Below, piece by piece: positions 14,318-17,148 of a stretch of DNA of 17,148 nucleotides; positions within the stretch are counted from its first letter, which is position 1, and every line of letters starts with the position of its first letter. Both the position numbers and the translations under genes were made by a program. The stretch comes from Hungatella sp. UBA3147 (GTDB taxonomy: Bacteria > Bacillota > Clostridia > Lachnospirales > Lachnospiraceae). The stretch covers positions 1-17,148 of the forward strand of contig DEYX01000169.1 in NCBI GenBank assembly GCA_002365025.1. Direction: 5' to 3'. A model generated the notes under the pieces. The model was not told the origin of the DNA, searched no databases, and saw only the letters and a program-made list of their open reading frames with translations.

Positions 14318-15218
14318 TAGAAACTTTGCTATTCTCCAAAAACCTCCGGATATTATCAAGCACTTTTTCGCTTAAAATTCCAAAGGCCTGCCTGGTTCTC
14401 CCTGCCGAAGCATTGACACAAAACACCATGGGATGTTTTAAAAGCTCTCCGTCCCCTGCTGCTCCTGACGTATCGCAGGCAAACCGGTTGTCCCCGGCAT
14501 TCAGCCAGTTATTCAAATCTTCCGGTTCAAAGGCAGGTCCAATGGATGTATTAAACAGGATCTTTCCATTTCCCAGCTTCCGGAATTCCTCTTCGTGCAG
14601 AAGGATCACATTCTTATTTAAGCAGGTAAATACCACTTCGCTGCTCTCTAAAAGCTCTCCTAATGGACGATATCCGATTCCTTTTTCCTCGTACTGCGGT
14701 TTTCTGCTCCTGCTGTAATAGGAAACATCTGCCCCTAGAAACTTCAAAGCATTGGCGATCATGCCTCCGGAAACACCCATTCCAACGATTCCTATCTTTA
14801 ATCCGGTAATCTCTACCGGCATATCCTTCCACATGGGCCTGTCATATCCATGAAGAAAGCGCACCAGTTCACAGATCGCATATTCCACCACTCCAACATC
14901 GCCGTAATCACGGATTCCCATAACTGTAATCCCATTCTGTTCTGCGTAAGCGATGTCTACATTTGCGCTCTCCTTTGAATAAAGGCTGCAGCACATCCCC
15001 ACATATTTGATTTTAGGACATCGTTCAAAGACATACTGACTGATCCTGGAGGTATAGCTTAAAAGCACCCCATCCGCATCTCCGATTCTCCTTATGATCT
15101 CTTCGTCGTCACAGGGAATATCCTCGTACATCACCACCTGTTTTGCATATTGGAAAAGCTCTTTCTCCGCTTCTTCTACCAGACTCACCGGCTCTATGGC
15201 AACCAACTTCTCAAACAT
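14310..15218 (-). CDS. D-2-hydroxyacid dehydrogenase-like protein, catalytic residues replaced
   Basis: A 302-residue member of the D-isomer 2-hydroxyacid dehydrogenase superfamily. The catalytic-like N-terminal part is followed by a Rossmann nucleotide domain with GMGVSG at 146-151. Beyond the second strand the sequence is SYYSRSRK (166-173), with Ser and Arg where NAD enzymes have Asp, so NADP(H) binding is likely. The usual active-site positions differ: the Arg of N-x-x-R-G is Ile226 (NTSIGP), the D-x-x-x-x-E-P region reads DTSGAAG, and the His of T-P-H is replaced in VNASAG (268-273). It may be a non-classical reductase or a binding protein. GGAGG precedes the ATG, and it lies 91 bases after the NadX-like gene, probably co-transcribed. 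Classical substrate prediction would be unsafe. Confidence 0.85.
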   Translation of the reverse strand: MFEKLVAIEPVSLVEEAEKELFQYAKQVVMYEDIPCDDEEIIRRIGDADGVLLSYTSRISQYVFERCPKIKYVGMCCSLYSKESANVDIAYAEQNGITVMGIRDYGDVGVVEYAICELVRFLHGYDRPMWKDMPVEITGLKIGIVGMGVSGGMIANALKFLGADVSYYSRSRKPQYEEKGIGYRPLGELLESSEVVFTCLNKNVILLHEEEFRKLGNGKILFNTSIGPAFEPEDLNNWLNAGDNRFACDTSGAAGDGELLKHPMVFCVNASAGRTRQAFGILSEKVLDNIRRFLENSKVSIV

Positions 15219-15270
15219 CTTCTTATCCTCCTGTCAAGCTATATTCACAATCCGCGTGCATCTCACAGTG

Positions 15271-15288
15271 TGCCCGCTCTGCCGGGCA
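15271..15288 (-). repeat. Short GC-rich hairpin between the two oxidoreductase genes
   Basis: TGCCCG (15271-15276) and CGGGCA (15283-15288) form a 6-bp stem with a 6-base loop in the 91-base gap. No U-tract follows leftward, so it is not a typical terminator; it may influence mRNA processing. Confidence 0.3.
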
Positions 15289-15309
15289 TAACCGTAAAGC
15301 AGCTATCGT

Positions 15310-16095
15310 TTAAAATACGATTGGTGACACAATATTCTGCAGGACAGCCACTACACTCCAGCCGGCAATGGCGCTGGTGCTTGAATAAATATCCACAACA
15401 GCCTTTACGCCTTCAATTTCCGCAGTGATCTTATGGTCATCCCCAATCATTCCCGGAACGCTGTGAATGTTCACCCTGGTTTTATCCGGTCCCACAGTTG
15501 CCAGGGAAGATGCTACCGCGACATTCACCTTTGTAGGAAGTAGTCCGATCGCCTCTTTTGCATTGCCGTCAAACACCATGGTGCTTTCCTTATCGGTCAT
15601 TAAATGTTCCTCAAAAAGAGGTGTATACATTAAGGATTCCGGACCTTTTCTTGTCTCAATTCCTGCTTTCGCCTCTCCCATGAGAGAAACCGTACGAAGC
15701 ACGTCAAAGCCGCCCACCGCTCCTGAGGCGATGTATACCCTGGTATTATGTTTTACGGCCGTGACCTTCACTCTCTCATAAAATTCTTTATCCGCAAAGG
15801 CGCCAATGGACAGCACAATGAGATTACATCCATTTGCCAGAATCTTCTCCGCCATGTCTCTGACGGAATCCCCAGATGCCGCCTCAGCGATGTAATCCGG
15901 TTCTAATTCCAGCAGTTCATCGATCCCTGCGCAGGAGCTGCAGCCACTTTTCTCTGCCAGGGCATCTGTCTTTTCCTTTGTCCTCCCTACGATTCCCACC
16001 AACTCATACTCAGGCAGTAAACCATCGTTCCATGCTCCGGCAATAATTTCTCCAAGATAACCGTTTCCAATAATTCCAAGTCTAAGCTTATTCAT
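15310..16095 (-). CDS. Aspartate dehydrogenase (NadX)-like oxidoreductase
   Basis: A 261-residue NAD(P)-dependent dehydrogenase of the aspartate dehydrogenase/NadX type. True members oxidise L-aspartate to iminoaspartate, in some species for NAD synthesis. The N-terminal Rossmann domain has IIGNGYLGE (8-16). The catalytic domain shows ASGAVGGFD (123-131), KVNVAVASSLA (189-199), GPD (202-204) and His221 in DDHKI, the likely catalytic His. The C-terminal segment that usually reads N-P-K-T-S is instead YSSTSAIAGWS, so the substrate may differ. AAGGAG lies 6 bases before the ATG. No nadA, nadB or nadC neighbour is present. It is first in a two-gene unit with the dehydrogenase-like gene and has a strong promoter. 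Confidence 0.85.
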   Translation of the reverse strand: MNKLRLGIIGNGYLGEIIAGAWNDGLLPEYELVGIVGRTKEKTDALAEKSGCSSCAGIDELLELEPDYIAEAASGDSVRDMAEKILANGCNLIVLSIGAFADKEFYERVKVTAVKHNTRVYIASGAVGGFDVLRTVSLMGEAKAGIETRKGPESLMYTPLFEEHLMTDKESTMVFDGNAKEAIGLLPTKVNVAVASSLATVGPDKTRVNIHSVPGMIGDDHKITAEIEGVKAVVDIYSSTSAIAGWSVVAVLQNIVSPIVF

Positions 16096-16134
16096 GCTTT
16101 TCTCCTTTTAGTAATTTTAAAAACATTAAACTTC

Positions 16135-16163
16135 ATTATACCTGAAATCAAAAGGACTTTCAA
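16135..16163 (-). promoter_or_regulatory. Sigma-A promoter of the oxidoreductase pair
   Basis: TTGAAA (16158-16163) and TATAAT (16135-16140) are spaced by exactly 17 bases on the minus strand, 40 bases before the NadX-like start codon. It lies just after the stop of the GGDEF gene. I see no clear terminator between them, so read-through is possible. Confidence 0.75.
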
Positions 16164-16182
16164 GGAGTGCGGGCCCCAAGAC

Positions 16183-17148
16183 TCAAAGCTGGAATGCAAA
16201 CTGATTTTTCCCTTTTCCCTTTGCCAGATATAATGCCTGATCCGCCCGTCTCAATATGGCATCGTATTCCGTCTCCTGTTCTCCTACCAGGGTGATTCCA
16301 ATGCTTGCATGTATGGTTCCGGAGGCGTGAAATGCATTTAGAATCCGTTTCGCAATGGCTTCCGGCTGTTTCCTTCCGCTTAAGCCGTACAGCCAGATGC
16401 AGAACTCATCTCCGCCAAAACGGACAATCACATCCTCTTTTCTAGTACAGGCGCTTAAAATCTGTCCTGCCTGGGTTAGAACCAGATCTCCCTTATGATG
16501 GCCGAAGGTGTCATTAATTTTCTTGAAATCGTCAATATCAAGGAACATACAGGCATAAAACCTCTTTTTCCCTCCGCCTTTCAGTCTCTGTTCCACCAGC
16601 TTTCTAGCTGTTTCTCTGGTATAAACGCCTGTTAAATAATCCTTTTGCGCCCGCTTCGCTTCCTTTTTCCGTAAATAAATAATACAAATAATAAGAAGAA
16701 CTGTACTGGACACCATAGCAGTTGAACTTGCAATAAAGACCTTTGACAGTTTTCTGATCTTGTAAAGAGCGCCGTCATAGCTTTCTGTTTTCACCATGGA
16801 AGCCACCATCCAGTCATCAACTCCCGCAGGCTGATAATAAAGAAGCTCCCTGCTGCCCTTGTAATAAAAGGAGACAAATCCAAAGCCCCCGCTCTCCGCA
16901 GTCTTTTTCATCTGCTCCAAAGATTGTCCGCCTCTAAATTCCATGGTTTTGAGTATATCATAAACATTGGCATAAGCTTCATACCCAGGGCACGTAGCCA
17001 CCAGCTCTCCGGACCTTGTGAAAACCAGACTGGCACCATATGGGCTTAACTCTGTACTGTTTAAATACTTCCCAAGTTCTTCAGCTGTATACTCCATACA
17101 GACCGACCCCTTTGCTTGTCCATCCCTAACCACCGGAACGGACAGAGC
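16183..17148 (-). CDS. Membrane sensor diguanylate cyclase (C-terminal part, cut by window edge)
   Basis: Makes cyclic di-GMP from two GTP in response to a signal sensed by an extracellular domain. The frame is open to the right edge; the GTG at 17131-17133 is internal to the protein, and the preceding codons read ALSVP. This joins VVRDGQAKGSVCMEYTAEEL, typical of a dCache-type extracytoplasmic domain. Counting from that GTG, the visible sensor part runs to about residue 128. A membrane segment covers 132-154. The GGDEF domain (about 163-316) has DYLTGVYTR, FLDIDDFKKINDTFGHHKGD and intact GGDEF at 240-244. RKED at 231-234 is the RxxD inhibitory site, five residues before, so product feedback is likely. 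The start is outside the window. No EAL domain follows. Confidence 0.9.
   Translation of the reverse strand, partial: ALSVPVVRDGQAKGSVCMEYTAEELGKYLNSTELSPYGASLVFTRSGELVATCPGYEAYANVYDILKTMEFRGGQSLEQMKKTAESGGFGFVSFYYKGSRELLYYQPAGVDDWMVASMVKTESYDGALYKIRKLSKVFIASSTAMVSSTVLLIICIIYLRKKEAKRAQKDYLTGVYTRETARKLVEQRLKGGGKKRFYACMFLDIDDFKKINDTFGHHKGDLVLTQAGQILSACTRKEDVIVRFGGDEFCIWLYGLSGRKQPEAIAKRILNAFHASGTIHASIGITLVGEQETEYDAILRRADQALYLAKGKGKNQFAFQL

Noticed and set aside
15226..15250. A TTGACA-like -35 just upstream of the dehydrogenase-like gene
   Set aside because: It overlaps the ribosome binding site and has no room for a -10 before the start codon.
1..17148. CRISPR array, tRNA, rRNA or prophage genes
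   Set aside because: No regularly spaced repeats, cloverleaf-type sequences, rRNA-like segments or phage-type proteins were seen on either strand.

Overview
The window reads as chromosome of an endospore-forming, Gram-positive clostridium, most likely Lachnospiraceae (Clostridium cluster XIVa, Lacrimispora/Clostridium saccharolyticum-like). The evidence is the gene set and order nusB-xseA-xseB-ispA-dxs-tlyA-nadK-argR-recN ... spoIVB-spo0A, strong AAGGAGG-type ribosome binding sites, and sporulation genes with matching promoter motifs. The genus is an inference; there is no rRNA here to confirm it.

Layout, left to right. (1) 1-150: first 50 codons of spo0A, leftward, cut by the window edge. 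(2) 151-680: a long spo0A regulatory region with a perfect Spo0A-binding 0A box and a plausible sigma-A promoter, then the spoIVB terminator. (3) 681-1955: spoIVB, leftward, with a forespore sigma-type -10 and a stem-loop in its leader. (4) 1956-2485: AT-rich, mostly non-coding spacer with a possible 24-codon ORF or gene remnant. (5) 2486-3818: two rightward genes, an ASCH-domain protein and a prenyltransferase/terpene-cyclase-like alpha-toroid protein, the only rightward genes in the window. (6) 3872-3917: a terminator for leftward transcription. (7) 3986-5531: a YdcF/DUF218-family protein and a DUF554 membrane protein, leftward. (8) 5536-14244: the conserved leftward block recN, argR, nadK, tlyA, dxs, ispA, xseB, xseA, nusB, with overlaps or short gaps and a near-consensus promoter at 14289-14317 ahead of nusB. 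(9) 14310-16095: a leftward pair, a D-2-hydroxyacid-dehydrogenase-like protein without the usual catalytic residues and an aspartate-dehydrogenase (NadX)-like protein, with their own promoter at 16135-16163. (10) 16183-17148: the C-terminal part of a membrane sensor diguanylate cyclase, cut by the right edge.

How the genes fit together. The nusB-to-YdcF run is probably one long transcriptional unit of about 10.5 kb. It combines transcription antitermination (NusB), exonuclease VII (XseA/XseB), isoprenoid precursor synthesis (Dxs, IspA), a TlyA RNA methyltransferase, NAD kinase, arginine repression (ArgR) and recombination repair (RecN). In Bacillus and many clostridia recN is followed directly by spoIVB and spo0A. 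Here about 3 kb (2486-5531) with four unrelated genes on both strands separates them, so this is the most accessory-looking part of the window.

Points most worth a second look: the dehydrogenase-like protein lacking the catalytic Arg/Glu/His set, paired with a variant NadX-like protein; the Ser in place of the usual aromatic chain-length residue of IspA; the recN/spoIVB insertion; the Spo0A box cluster; and the leader hairpin of spoIVB. I saw no CRISPR array, rRNA, tRNA, insertion sequence or phage gene.
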